A stretch of 64,000 bases of DNA from JBGAKG01 sp044224495 (GTDB lineage: Bacteria; Myxococcota_A; Polyangia; Polyangiales; Polyangiaceae), in NCBI GenBank assembly GCA_044224495.1, contig JBGAKG010000011.1:124001-188000 (forward strand). The letters are read 5' to 3'. A program made the position numbers and the translations under genes. Positions 1 through 7,853 of this stretch are shown here, in pieces. A model generated the notes under the pieces. The model worked only from the letters and a program-made list of their open reading frames with translations, was not told the origin of the DNA and ran no database searches. Within the stretch, counting starts at the first letter, position 1; each line of letters opens with the position of its first letter.

Positions 1-1
1 G

Positions 2-2383
2 GTCCAGCACGCGGAGGATCTCGTCGAGGCGCTCGCGGACGATCCGCTGACGGAGCCGGTCCCGATCCTCGCGGTCGGCAAGCTCACGAGCGAGCAGGCG
101 GCGCGCTTCGTCGCGCTCGGCGTCGCGCGTACGCTCCACGCACCGTTCTCGGGCGAGGCGCTCCGGAGCGTCGTCGAAGAGGTCGTCGATCAGCGCGAAG
201 GCCGGACCGTGCGGATTGCCCTCGGCGAGCCGACGGTCGAGCAGCTCGGTGAGCGTCTCGCAGACGAGCTCCGGCGCGCGCTCGTCGACTCCGTCGATCC
301 GAAGACCCGCGGCGCACGCGTCTCGCTCGGCGAAGGGACCGAGGTCATGGCCGCGCTCTGGGGTGCGATCGCGCGCGTGCGCGAGGTCGTCACCGCTCGC
401 ACCGGCGGCTCGGTGCGCTTCCAGACGGGCGGGCCCGAGGGCAGCATCGCCCTCGCGTTCCAACCCGACCTCGGCGGGGCCGATCGCACGCGGCGCGGCC
501 GCGGCGCCGCCGCCGACGTGAACCTCGAGGGCCGCCGCGTGATCGTCGCCGACGACGATCCGGGCGTGACCTGGTTCCTCTCCGATCTCCTCCGCACGAC
601 GGGCTGCGTGGTGCACGAGGCGCTCGACGGCGCCTCCGCGCTCGACCTCGCGCTCCGCGTCGGGCCCGATCTCGTCATCAGCGACATCCTGATGCCCAAG
701 GTCGATGGCTTCGCTCTGTCGCGCGCGCTCAAGCGCGACGTCGCGCTCCGCGACACGCCGGTGATCCTGCTCTCGTGGAAGGAAGACCTGCTCCAGCGCG
801 TGCGCGAGCTCGGGGCGAGCGCCGCCGCGTACCTGCGCAAGGAGAGCGACGCGCGCGCGATCCTCGCGCGCGTGCGCGAGGTGCTCTGGCCGCGCGCGCG
901 CGTCGAGGCGCGCCTCAAGGGAACCGGCGAGGTCCGCGGACGGCTCGACGGCCTCTCCGTGCGCACGCTCCTCGAGCTCGTCGCCGTGCAGCGCCCGAAC
1001 TCGCGCGTGTCGCTCCGCGACGCGTCGTGTCTCTACGAGGTCGAGCTGCGCGATGGTGCTCCGCGGCGCGCGACGCGCACGTCGGGCGACGGCGAGTTCG
1101 CCCGCGGCGAGCGCGTGCTCGGCGAGATGCTCGGCATCGGCGCCGGGCGCTTCGTCGTCGCCGGCGCGACGCCGGGCGCGACGGGTCAAGGCGGAGAGCT
1201 CGAGGGCACGCTCGCCGAGCAGCTCAACGAGCACATCGCACGGGCGCGTGGCGCGATGGCCGCGACGACCGGCGCCCGCACCGCGAGCGTGAGCCGCCTC
1301 CAGATCGACGACGCCGTGCTCGAAACGTACCTCCGCGCGACGCCGGAGCCCGCGCGCAGCCTCGTCTCCCGGATCGCGAAGGGCGCGTCGCCGCGCGAGC
1401 TGCTGCTCGGCGGTCAGGTGGTCCCGAGCCTCCTCGACGATCTGCTCGTCGATCTCGCCGCGCGCGGTGCCATCACCGAGGTCTGGGGCGAAGGCGACGA
1501 AGACCTGCTCTCCCCGGCCGTCGCGAAGGCCCAGGCGACGCTCGGCGGCGAGTCCAAGCCGCGCACGCCGCTCTCCGCGCTGCGCCCGAGCCTCACGCCG
1601 CCGCCGGTCCTCGGCGCCGCGTACGACAAGCCGAAGGAAGAAGAGTCGCTCCAGGCGTCGCTCCGCGATCTCCTGGGCGAGGAGTCCGCGGCGCCGCCGG
1701 CCGCCGACGAGGACGCCGCGCCGTCGTCGCTCCAAGACGCCGTGCGGCGCGAGGCCGAGCCCTCGTCGTCGTCGTCCGAGCCGCCGCCCATCATCGAGCC
1801 GAGCGAGCTGAAGCGCCGCTCGAACCCGCCCGAGCTCACGCCGGACCTCTCCGACGACGTCTCCGAGCCGGTCGCCGCGAGCGCGAAGGCTCCCGTCGCC
1901 GCCGCCGCTGCACCGAAGCGGGCGACGCCTCCGCCGGCGCCCGCGAAGGACGACGACGAAGAGAGCATCGAGATCCCGCCCCAGCGCACGCCGCTGAGCG
2001 CGGTGAAGGCGAGCCCGAAGCCGGCGCCGAAGTCGACGAGCACCGGGACGTGGGTCATCGGTTTCGCCGCCCTCGCGCTCGTCGGGTGGATGACCTTCCG
2101 CCTCGTCGGGGGCGGCGGCGGTCCCGCCGCGCCCGCGGCCGCGGGCGGTCACCCGCTCGTGCAGCCGCTCCCCGAAGGCGCGAAGGTCGCACGCGGCGAA
2201 GGCTGGCTCGACGTGCGCGCGCACACCGGGGCGAAGATCATCGTCGACGGCACCGAGCACGGGACGACCGGCGCTCAGTTCGCGCTCCGCGCCGGCAAGC
2301 ACGAGGTCACGGTCGACGACACGAAGACCGAGGTCGACGTGCCCGAGGGGCAAAGCGTGAAGCTCGACCTCGCGCAGCCGTGA
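2..2383 (+). CDS. Receiver-domain regulator with DUF4388-like, TM and PEGA domains (5' end outside window)
   Basis: The reading frame is open from base 2, so the true start lies before the window; 793 residues are visible. The first ~60 residues look like the C-terminal half of a receiver-type domain. A full receiver domain follows (about bases 536-900) with the acidic pair in VIVADDDPG and phospho-acceptor Asp in LVISDILMPK. Next is a DUF4388-like stretch (GRLDGLSVRTLLELVA), then a long Ala/Pro/Ser linker, one membrane helix near base 2048, and a C-terminal PEGA-like domain (from GEGWLDVRA). Inference: a multidomain signalling protein that links a cytoplasmic receiver output to an extracytoplasmic PEGA module. 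It overlaps the next gene by 4 bp (GTGA), suggesting coupled translation. Confidence 0.8.
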   Translation, partial: VQHAEDLVEALADDPLTEPVPILAVGKLTSEQAARFVALGVARTLHAPFSGEALRSVVEEVVDQREGRTVRIALGEPTVEQLGERLADELRRALVDSVDPKTRGARVSLGEGTEVMAALWGAIARVREVVTARTGGSVRFQTGGPEGSIALAFQPDLGGADRTRRGRGAAADVNLEGRRVIVADDDPGVTWFLSDLLRTTGCVVHEALDGASALDLALRVGPDLVISDILMPKVDGFALSRALKRDVALRDTPVILLSWKEDLLQRVRELGASAAAYLRKESDARAILARVREVLWPRARVEARLKGTGEVRGRLDGLSVRTLLELVAVQRPNSRVSLRDASCLYEVELRDGAPRRATRTSGDGEFARGERVLGEMLGIGAGRFVVAGATPGATGQGGELEGTLAEQLNEHIARARGAMAATTGARTASVSRLQIDDAVLETYLRATPEPARSLVSRIAKGASPRELLLGGQVVPSLLDDLLVDLAARGAITEVWGEGDEDLLSPAVAKAQATLGGESKPRTPLSALRPSLTPPPVLGAAYDKPKEEESLQASLRDLLGEESAAPPAADEDAAPSSLQDAVRREAEPSSSSSEPPPIIEPSELKRRSNPPELTPDLSDDVSEPVAASAKAPVAAAAAPKRATPPPAPAKDDDEESIEIPPQRTPLSAVKASPKPAPKSTSTGTWVIGFAALALVGWMTFRLVGGGGGPAAPAAAGGHPLVQPLPEGAKVARGEGWLDVRAHTGAKIIVDGTEHGTTGAQFALRAGKHEVTVDDTKTEVDVPEGQSVKLDLAQP

Positions 2384-4668
2384 AGCTCCGCGCGCGCGGG
2401 GCGCTCTTCGCCCTCGCGATCACGGTCGCGGCCGGAGTGGGCTGCGGGCGCTGCGGCGGCGGGACCACGAGCGGTGCGGACGCCAGTCCGACCGCGAGCG
2501 GAAGCTCGACCGGCGCGCCGATCACGACCAAGAACGAAGAGGTGCTGCTCGAGCCGCTCGCTCACCCCGACACGTGCAGCGTCGGGCACGAGGGGATCCT
2601 CCTCGACCTCGGCTCCGCGGAGCAACGACCCCAGCTCGGCTACGGCGACACCGGGATGGAGGCCGTGGAGCGCGCGGGCGCGACGTGGGAGCGGATCTCG
2701 GCGCGCTCGCTCACGCTCCGGTTCGTGGCCCCACCCGAGGGCACGCAGGGCGTCCCCGGCGCGGAAGGAAACTCGAAGGAGCTCCGGATCGACGCCCGCC
2801 TCCACGGGTTGGCGGCGAAGTCGGCCTCCGTCTACCTCAACGGCAAGGCCGTCGGGCCGATGAGCTTCCCGAAGGGCGAGAGCGCCATCCGCTCGCTCAA
2901 GGGCGACGCGCTGTTCGCGCCCGGCGTGAACGAGCTCACCCTCCGCTTCAACGGGCTCGGCAAACAGAGCACCGATGCCGCCGTGGAGATCGACTGGATC
3001 CGGATCGGCTTCGGCACCGACGCGACGTACGCCGCTCCCACCTTCGCCGAGGCCATCTCGACGACCACGCTCGGCGGCGTCCCGAAGCGCTCGTTCGCGC
3101 TGCGCGCCCCCGGGTTCCTGCGCTGCAGCGGCTTCTTTCCCTCCGGCGCCACGCTCCGCGCTGCGCTCGGTGTGAGCGGCACCGGCGACGCCGACGTCGA
3201 GCTCCGCGTCCGCGACGAGCGCGGCGTGGCGCGCAGCCTCGGGTCGCACCACCTGCATGGCGGCGCGGACGGCACCTGGAAGGACATCGAGCTCCCGCTC
3301 GGCGACGCCGACTTCCTCGGGGCGCTCGAGCTCGCCGCGATCACGACCGCCCCCGGCACGCGGATCCTCCTCGCGGATCCCAAAGTGGTACGACCCGCGC
3401 TCGCCGCTCCCGCGCGAACGACCGCGCGCGGCGTGGTGCTCGTCGTCGTCGGGCAGCTCCCGCCGCGGCTCCTCGCGCTCTACGGGGGCAAGAGCTCGCT
3501 CCCCGAGCTCGAAGGTCTGGCCAAGGGTGCGATCGTCTTCGAGCGGCACCGCGCGACGAGCTCGTGGGCGGGCTCGTCGTTCGCGTCGATGCTCACCGCG
3601 CTCCCGCCGCAGCTCCACGGCGCGACCGACGAAGGGGCGCGCCTCGGCGCGTCCGTGACGACGATCGCGGACGCCGCGCGCGAGGCGGGCATCGCGACGG
3701 GCTACTTCACCGCGAACCCCACGACCGCGTCCGCGTTCGGGATGGATCGCGGCTTCCAGAAGAGCGCGGTCTTCCTCCCTGGCGCGACCGGCGGCGCGGC
3801 CGCCGTCTTCGACGAGGCCGGCAAGTGGATCACCGAGCACAAGGGCGAGCGGTTCCTCGTCGTGGTCCACGCCCGCGGAGGGCACGCGCCGTGGGACGTG
3901 CCGCTCGACGACCTCAAGGGCATCGCGCCCGACGGCTACACCGGTGCGATCGAGCCCATCCACGCCGCCGAGATGCTCGCGAAGGCGCGCCGGGTACCGC
4001 CCCTCCTCCGATTCAACGACGCCGATCGCACGCGCGCGTGGGCGCTCTACGGCAAGGCGATCGTCGGCCAGGACGCGGCGCTCGGGCGCTTGCTCGCGGC
4101 GATCCGCGACGCCGGGCGCGACGGCGACACCTCCATCCTGGTGAGCGGAGATGCGGGGATGGACGATGCGGCCCACGTGCCGTTCGGCGACACCGAGCCC
4201 CTCAACGACGGCGCGCTGACGATCCCGCTCGTGTTCCGCCCTGCGGGCAACGGGGCGGGCGTCCGGTCGCAAGCCCTGACCTCGTCGGTGGACGTGGCGC
4301 GGACGATGCTGCTGGAGCTCGGGCTCCAGCCTCCGCTCGCGTTCGGCGGCGAGGACCTGCGGGATCTCGCGCCGACGGACCATCACCGCGGGCGAATCGT
4401 CGAGGCGACGTTCGGCGGGCGGCGCTGGCTCCGCTGGCTGGGGTTCGTCTATCGGGTGGGCGAGGGAAAGGAAGAGCTGTGCGATCTGGCGAGTGACGCG
4501 ACCTGCGCGGCGGACATGAGCGGGACGTTCCCCCTCGTTTTGGAGTCCTTCCGGCGCGAGGTCCAAAACCGGCTCCGGCGCGAGGCGAAACGCCCTCAGA
4601 AGGACGTGCGGGAGGCGCCCAACGTGGACGCGGCCCTCCTGGCGGCGCTGGGGATGTGGGGCCGCTGA
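2380..4668 (+). CDS. Lipoprotein with degenerate sulfatase/alkaline-phosphatase-fold domain
   Basis: The 762-residue protein starts at a GTG overlapping the upstream stop (GTGA). An N-terminal hydrophobic segment ends in a Cys near residue 22, a possible but imperfect lipobox. Residues ~60-340 look like a carbohydrate-binding-type beta region. Residues ~350-640 match the sulfatase fold (VVLVVVGQLPPRLLALYGG, then SSWAGSSFASMLTAL), but the metal-binding Asp of the first strand is Gly or Pro. The nucleophile position in the SWTLPS-type motif reads SWAGSS, and the usual D-H-G is replaced by GDAGMDD. Seen: missing catalytic residues. Inferred: a non-catalytic or binding protein on the envelope. 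It probably forms an operon with the regulator upstream. Confidence 0.75.
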   Translation: MKLRARGALFALAITVAAGVGCGRCGGGTTSGADASPTASGSSTGAPITTKNEEVLLEPLAHPDTCSVGHEGILLDLGSAEQRPQLGYGDTGMEAVERAGATWERISARSLTLRFVAPPEGTQGVPGAEGNSKELRIDARLHGLAAKSASVYLNGKAVGPMSFPKGESAIRSLKGDALFAPGVNELTLRFNGLGKQSTDAAVEIDWIRIGFGTDATYAAPTFAEAISTTTLGGVPKRSFALRAPGFLRCSGFFPSGATLRAALGVSGTGDADVELRVRDERGVARSLGSHHLHGGADGTWKDIELPLGDADFLGALELAAITTAPGTRILLADPKVVRPALAAPARTTARGVVLVVVGQLPPRLLALYGGKSSLPELEGLAKGAIVFERHRATSSWAGSSFASMLTALPPQLHGATDEGARLGASVTTIADAAREAGIATGYFTANPTTASAFGMDRGFQKSAVFLPGATGGAAAVFDEAGKWITEHKGERFLVVVHARGGHAPWDVPLDDLKGIAPDGYTGAIEPIHAAEMLAKARRVPPLLRFNDADRTRAWALYGKAIVGQDAALGRLLAAIRDAGRDGDTSILVSGDAGMDDAAHVPFGDTEPLNDGALTIPLVFRPAGNGAGVRSQALTSSVDVARTMLLELGLQPPLAFGGEDLRDLAPTDHHRGRIVEATFGGRRWLRWLGFVYRVGEGKEELCDLASDATCAADMSGTFPLVLESFRREVQNRLRREAKRPQKDVREAPNVDAALLAALGMWGR

Positions 4669-4716
4669 AGCCGCGGAGGCCCGCGGAAGGGGATGGTGGC
4701 CAGCCGGCGAAGCGTG

Positions 4717-6234
4717 CTACAGAACCGGCCGTTTTCCAGGGAGAGATGACCGAGTGGTCGAAGGTGCATGATTGGAAATCATGTGTGCCCGCAAGGGTAC
4801 CGAGGGTTCGAATCCCTCTCTCTCCGCTAACTTAGCCGCGCTCGCGGCACCAACCTTCACCGCTTCCGGGGCAATCCCAGGGGCAATGGGACGCGAAGGG
4901 CTCGCGCTCGACGCGGCGGTCGGCACCCTCGCGCCGTCGGTGCGGCGCCCCGGAGCTCCTCCACCGCCGCCGGCGCCACCGCTCGGCGCGTCGTCCTTCG
5001 CCGCGAGCTCTGGGATCGCGCGATCGAGCGGCGAGAGCACCCCAAGCGCCGCTTCGCTCCACTGACGCGCCTTGCGCTTGTAGCGCGCGACCATCGCAGA
5101 CGACTTGTGCCCGGTGCGATCGGTCACCCACGTCTCGCTCTTCCCCGCCGCCAGGTTGAGCGTGACGAACGTGGCGCGAAGATCGTGGACGCGAAGCGGG
5201 AGCCGGTTCCCGCCCGTCGCGAAGATGTGCTCGCGGTCCACGCCGGCGGCGCGCAGATCCGCTCGAAGCGTCTGCGAGAGCTTCTTCGAGTCGAGAGCCC
5301 CGTCGCGCTCGAACACGTGCTCACTCGCCGGCGGGTTGCCGCGGCTCTTCTTCCACGCGGTGAGCGCGGCGCGCGTCCCCGGATCGAGCGCCCAGCTCCG
5401 CGGCTCGTCGGTCTTGTTCTCGTCCAGGTGGACCATGCCTCGCTCGAGATCAACGTCGCGCCACGTCAGCCGGTAGGCCTCGTCACGGCGCATGCCTTCG
5501 CGCGACAGGAAGCCGTAGAAGATGCGCCTCTCGATCGGCACGTCGACGCACGCCAGAAGCTTCGCGTCCTCGTCCGGGTAGAGGAACGTCTTCGCCGCGT
5601 CCGATCGGATCCGTGGCATCCAGCCCGACGGGATGGGGTTCGTCTTCCGGTGCCGCGCGGGGTAGACCGCCATCGCGAGGAGCCGGTGGAGCACTTGCGC
5701 CACGTGGCGGCGCGAAGCGGACGAGAGGCGCTCCGGGAGCTTCGCCATCACGTCGTCCACGTGCTCGAGCGTGACCAGATCGATCGGAAGCGCACCAAGG
5801 TGCGGAAGCACGTACAGCCGAAGGTTGCGCTCGTCGTCGCCGGACGATCGCTTCGCCCGCACGTGGTCCGGAAAGCGCTTCGCGAGCCTCCCTCCCGTCC
5901 AGTCTTCCGCGAAGTCCTTCACCGTCGGGATCCGTCGCTCGTCGCGAACGGCGATGCCGGAGGCGATCTCATCGACCGCGCCCACGACGGCCGCCCACGG
6001 CGCGCCCGGGCGCGCGGCGGCGGCGAGCTCGAGCAGCTCCTTCGTGCGCTCCGCGGCGCCGGCGGCGAGGAGCCGCTTGGCCATCGTCGCGAGCGCGGTC
6101 ATCCGCTCGCGCGCCTCGTACTCGTTCCGCGCGTGCGGGAGCTCGAGCGGGATCCGCTCGCGCCCTGCTAGCCGGACCCGGCACTCGAATCCCTTGCTCG
6201 TGCGACGGAGCTCGCCGGTGGCTTCACGCGGCAT
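4717..6234 (-). CDS. int: Tyrosine recombinase (integrase), C-terminus altered by integration
   Basis: This 505-residue enzyme catalyses site-specific integration and excision of the surrounding element. An N-terminal arm-binding/SAM-like region (~100-200) is followed by the catalytic domain with R249 (GMRRDE), H350 and R353 (VHDLR), H376 (TGHKS) and nucleophile Y385 (VARYKRK). A Gly/Ala/Pro-rich linker (~412-468) leads into the att core (residues 470-487), and the last 18 residues (488-505) are encoded by host DNA antisense to and beyond the tRNA. In the excised circle the same frame would instead continue for 100 residues through 21055-20755, giving a 587-residue protein. The start overlaps the small gene upstream by 11 bp, so the two are co-transcribed. 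Confidence 0.95.
   Translation of the reverse strand: MPREATGELRRTSKGFECRVRLAGRERIPLELPHARNEYEARERMTALATMAKRLLAAGAAERTKELLELAAAARPGAPWAAVVGAVDEIASGIAVRDERRIPTVKDFAEDWTGGRLAKRFPDHVRAKRSSGDDERNLRLYVLPHLGALPIDLVTLEHVDDVMAKLPERLSSASRRHVAQVLHRLLAMAVYPARHRKTNPIPSGWMPRIRSDAAKTFLYPDEDAKLLACVDVPIERRIFYGFLSREGMRRDEAYRLTWRDVDLERGMVHLDENKTDEPRSWALDPGTRAALTAWKKSRGNPPASEHVFERDGALDSKKLSQTLRADLRAAGVDREHIFATGGNRLPLRVHDLRATFVTLNLAAGKSETWVTDRTGHKSSAMVARYKRKARQWSEAALGVLSPLDRAIPELAAKDDAPSGGAGGGGGAPGRRTDGARVPTAASSASPSRPIAPGIAPEAVKVGAASAAKLAEREGFEPSVPLRAHMISNHAPSTTRSSLPGKRPVL
4739..4826 (+). tRNA. tRNA-Ser (anticodon GGA)
   Basis: A full cloverleaf can be drawn. Acceptor strands are GGAGAGA and TCTCTCC with discriminator G4826. 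The anticodon stem CATGA/TCATG encloses TTGGAAA, giving anticodon GGA at 4774-4776. A long class II variable arm follows, then the T arm GAGGG-TTCGAAT-CCCTC. CCA is not encoded. An extended -10-like TGCTACAGA lies at 4715-4723. The 3' 55 bases of the gene form the left copy of a 56-bp attachment core, so this gene is the integration target; its 3' end is regenerated by the element. The native terminator is now 16 kb away at 21114-21142. Confidence 0.97.
4772..4827. repeat. attL: 56-bp attachment core
   Basis: This copy runs from the first base of the tRNA anticodon loop to one base past the discriminator. It is identical to 21056-21111; the flanking bases differ (A4771 against T21055, T4828 against C21112), which fixes the ends. 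On the minus strand the core encodes residues 470-487 of the integrase frame. Confidence 0.95.
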
Positions 6235-6415
6235 CGCGTGTGCCCTTCGTCTTGAAGGTGCGGTCGTGCTCGGCGCGAAGGAGGGAACGGAGGATCTCGG
6301 CGCCGGTCTGGCCGCGCTTCTCCGCGAGTGCGACGAGCATCGCCTTGTCTGCGCGTGAGAGCCGCATGACGAACTGCATCGTCTTGGGGGAGGGCTGGCC
6401 CTTCATTCGCGCCAT
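6224..6415 (-). CDS. Small ribbon-helix-helix-like DNA-binding protein
   Basis: This 63-residue protein begins MARMKG and contains a beta-strand-like TMQFVMRLS segment followed by helices (ADKAMLVALAEKRG, TGAEILRSLLRAEHD), a pattern typical of Arc/CopG-type ribbon-helix-helix proteins. It overlaps the integrase start by 11 bp. Position and size suggest a regulator of int or a recombination directionality factor; neither role can be proven from sequence. The ATG at 6415 was preferred to a longer frame because a good promoter ends 8 bases upstream, predicting a leaderless message. Confidence 0.7.
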   Translation of the reverse strand: MARMKGQPSPKTMQFVMRLSRADKAMLVALAEKRGQTGAEILRSLLRAEHDRTFKTKGTRDAA

Positions 6416-6422
6416 GTCGTTA

Positions 6423-6451
6423 ACTATACATCTCGGCGCCCACCGGTTCAA
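6423..6451 (-). promoter_or_regulatory. Promoter of the RHH-int operon (leaderless)
   Basis: On the minus strand a -35 box TTGAAC (6451-6446) and a -10 box TATAGT (6428-6423) are separated by 17 bp. Only 7 bases (TAACGAC) lie between the -10 box and the ATG at 6415, so transcription should start at or next to the start codon. The GTTAAC palindrome here could be a repressor contact. Confidence 0.65.
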
Positions 6452-6586
6452 GGCCTGCCGAAAACGGGGGCGCCCATCGCGTGAGAGTGCGCGCAGCGAG
6501 AGCGCCGGAACCATCCGCCGCGCGAATCCTCGCAGCGCTGCACGAGACGTTTCCGCGACCAGTCGTCACGAGTGACAGCGGGTACC

Positions 6587-6676
6587 TGGACCGCTCAGAG
6601 CGGCGTGCTACGATCCTGTCGTCTTCGGGGACTCCCGCATTTTTTGCGGGTCGAATCGCCGGGCCCGCTTGAGCGG
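6587..6676 (+). promoter_or_regulatory. Promoter with two related inverted repeats
   Basis: A possible promoter (TGGACC 6587-6592, 16 bp, TACGAT 6609-6614) contains the inverted repeat CCGCT-CAG-AGCGG at 6591-6603. A second copy with the same half-sites, CCGCT-TG-AGCGG, lies at 6665-6676. Between them is a hairpin with a T-rich loop (CCCGCA...TGCGGG, 6634-6650). The paired half-sites suggest a repressor-controlled promoter for the gene starting at 6715. Confidence 0.45.
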
Positions 6677-6714
6677 TCGCCGTCGATCGAATGCCCCGGG
6701 GTCGGAGAAATCAA

Positions 6715-7455
6715 ATGGAAACAGGTCTGCTGGTCCCCGGCAAGGTGGCCTTCATCCGTGGCGTTTGCATCTTCGCAGCGTCACACGGCATCGACATCCG
6801 TTACGACGAGTTGCGTCGACTGGCTCGTCTGTCGGACGAGCAACTCGGCGCGTACTTGGGAGCGAGCCGTCAGGGGCTCGCACCCGGCGAGCCGGACCAT
6901 TGCGCGATGGTCGTCAGCACGAACGGCACACCAGGCCTCGCATGGGGCGACCTGAACACGTGGGCGCGCGAACGCGCTCGCGCGATCAGTTTCTATTCGG
7001 CACGTCGTGGACTCGACAACGCGGCGTTCGAACAGCTCTGGGGCTTTCTCCCGACGTTTCCCGGGAAGGGGAAGCCTGTCGTTGCCGCTCCCGAACTCTC
7101 TCACCACACCCTCGCCTTTCTCCGCCGGCTCCAGCAACCGCAACTAGTTTGCGTGCCGTACCCGACGTTGCCGCGTTCCGGTTCTCCAGGAATGGTGATC
7201 CGCTTCATGGCGCTGCGCGAGCAGGAGAACGCGATCGACTTCTCGCACGTCCCGACAGATTCGCGAAATGCACCCACCGGTCACCGGGCCGCCGGTTGCT
7301 CCGCGCCGTTCACGCTCGCCTTCGACCACGTAGAGAGCGCCAACAGCGACGGCCGAGGCCGCTCGATTTTGAACGTAACCCCGCTCGGCTGGGCAACGAT
7401 CGCTCGATCGATTCCGGGACCTCCGCTCGCTGATTTTGCCGAGGCACTCGCGTAG
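6715..7455 (+). CDS. Hypothetical protein of the element
   Basis: The protein has 246 residues. ATG 6715 is chosen because GGAG at 6703-6706 gives a normal ribosome-binding site. I do not recognise the family. The N-terminal third is helical (VAFIRGVCIFAASHG, YDELRRLARLSDEQLGAYL), the middle is rich in Trp/Arg, and no signal peptide or membrane segment is visible. It is transcribed alone from a promoter with paired inverted repeats, diverges from int, and is followed at once by a strong hairpin. Lower G/C use than neighbouring host genes fits acquired DNA. It could be cargo of the toxin/defence type because Fic and ImmA modules follow, but that rests on position only. Confidence 0.7.
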   Translation: METGLLVPGKVAFIRGVCIFAASHGIDIRYDELRRLARLSDEQLGAYLGASRQGLAPGEPDHCAMVVSTNGTPGLAWGDLNTWARERARAISFYSARRGLDNAAFEQLWGFLPTFPGKGKPVVAAPELSHHTLAFLRRLQQPQLVCVPYPTLPRSGSPGMVIRFMALREQENAIDFSHVPTDSRNAPTGHRAAGCSAPFTLAFDHVESANSDGRGRSILNVTPLGWATIARSIPGPPLADFAEALA

Positions 7456-7461
7456 AAAGAA

Positions 7462-7500
7462 GGCCGCGCGCGCTCGGCCCCCTCGAGAGCGCGCGCGGCC
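7462..7500 (+). terminator. Strong G/C hairpin after the 6715 gene
   Basis: A 14-bp perfect stem (GGCCGCGCGCGCTC, 7462-7475, with its complement at 7487-7500) begins 6 bases after the stop at 7455. There is no following T-run, so it would be a non-classical terminator or an mRNA-stabilising hairpin. Confidence 0.55.
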
Positions 7501-7615
7501 GACGACATGCGGCTGGGGCGTCTCGAACCGTCCGAAAGGATGAGGAAGCCGGCACGACCCTTGCCCGTAGTGCCGGCCACGACCTGAACACTTGATCCAT
7601 TCGCCCAGATCGAAC

Positions 7616-7641
7616 AGGCTGCTGCCACCGGGCAGCAGCCT
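7616..7641 (+). promoter_or_regulatory. Perfect 11-bp inverted repeat upstream of the Fic antitoxin
   Basis: AGGCTGCTGCC (7616-7626), a 4-base ACCG loop and its exact complement (7631-7641) lie 32 bp before the antitoxin ATG. In the RNA this is a stable hairpin close to the ribosome-binding site; in DNA it could be the operator of an autoregulated toxin-antitoxin operon. Confidence 0.5.
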
Positions 7642-7673
7642 AGACGCCGTTGGCCGAACCAGGAGGAGAGAAG

Positions 7674-7853
7674 ATGAACACCAAGCTCGATGAACTGATC
7701 GCGGCTGCTCGTCGAACGACGATGACGCCGGAGCAAGTCGAGGAGCAACGCCGCAGCTTCGCGTTTGGCAACACCAACATCGAGAACGCGCGCATTACGC
7801 GCGAGACCATCGACGAAGCCGCAAAAGCCCTGAAGGACGATGGCGAGCGCTGA
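7674..7853 (+). CDS. Small antitoxin of Fic toxin (VbhA-type, class I)
   Basis: The 59-residue protein has a strong ribosome-binding site (GGAGGAG at 7662-7668). Its sequence (PEQVEEQRRSFAFGN, then NIENARITRE) matches the short antitoxins encoded directly before Fic enzymes. In those families an inhibitory helix carrying an (S/T)xxxE(G/N) motif blocks the Fic ATP site. Here the Glu-Asn of NIEN is present, but the residue four before it is Asn with Thr one later, so the motif is slightly off consensus. It overlaps the toxin gene by 14 bp, ensuring coupled synthesis. Confidence 0.75.
   Translation: MNTKLDELIAAARRTTMTPEQVEEQRRSFAFGNTNIENARITRETIDEAAKALKDDGER

Noticed and set aside
2275..4566. 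Long minus-strand open frame opposite the sulfatase-like gene
   Set aside because: Low-complexity Arg/Glu/Ala composition, no motif; the plus strand has a recognisable fold and coupled start.
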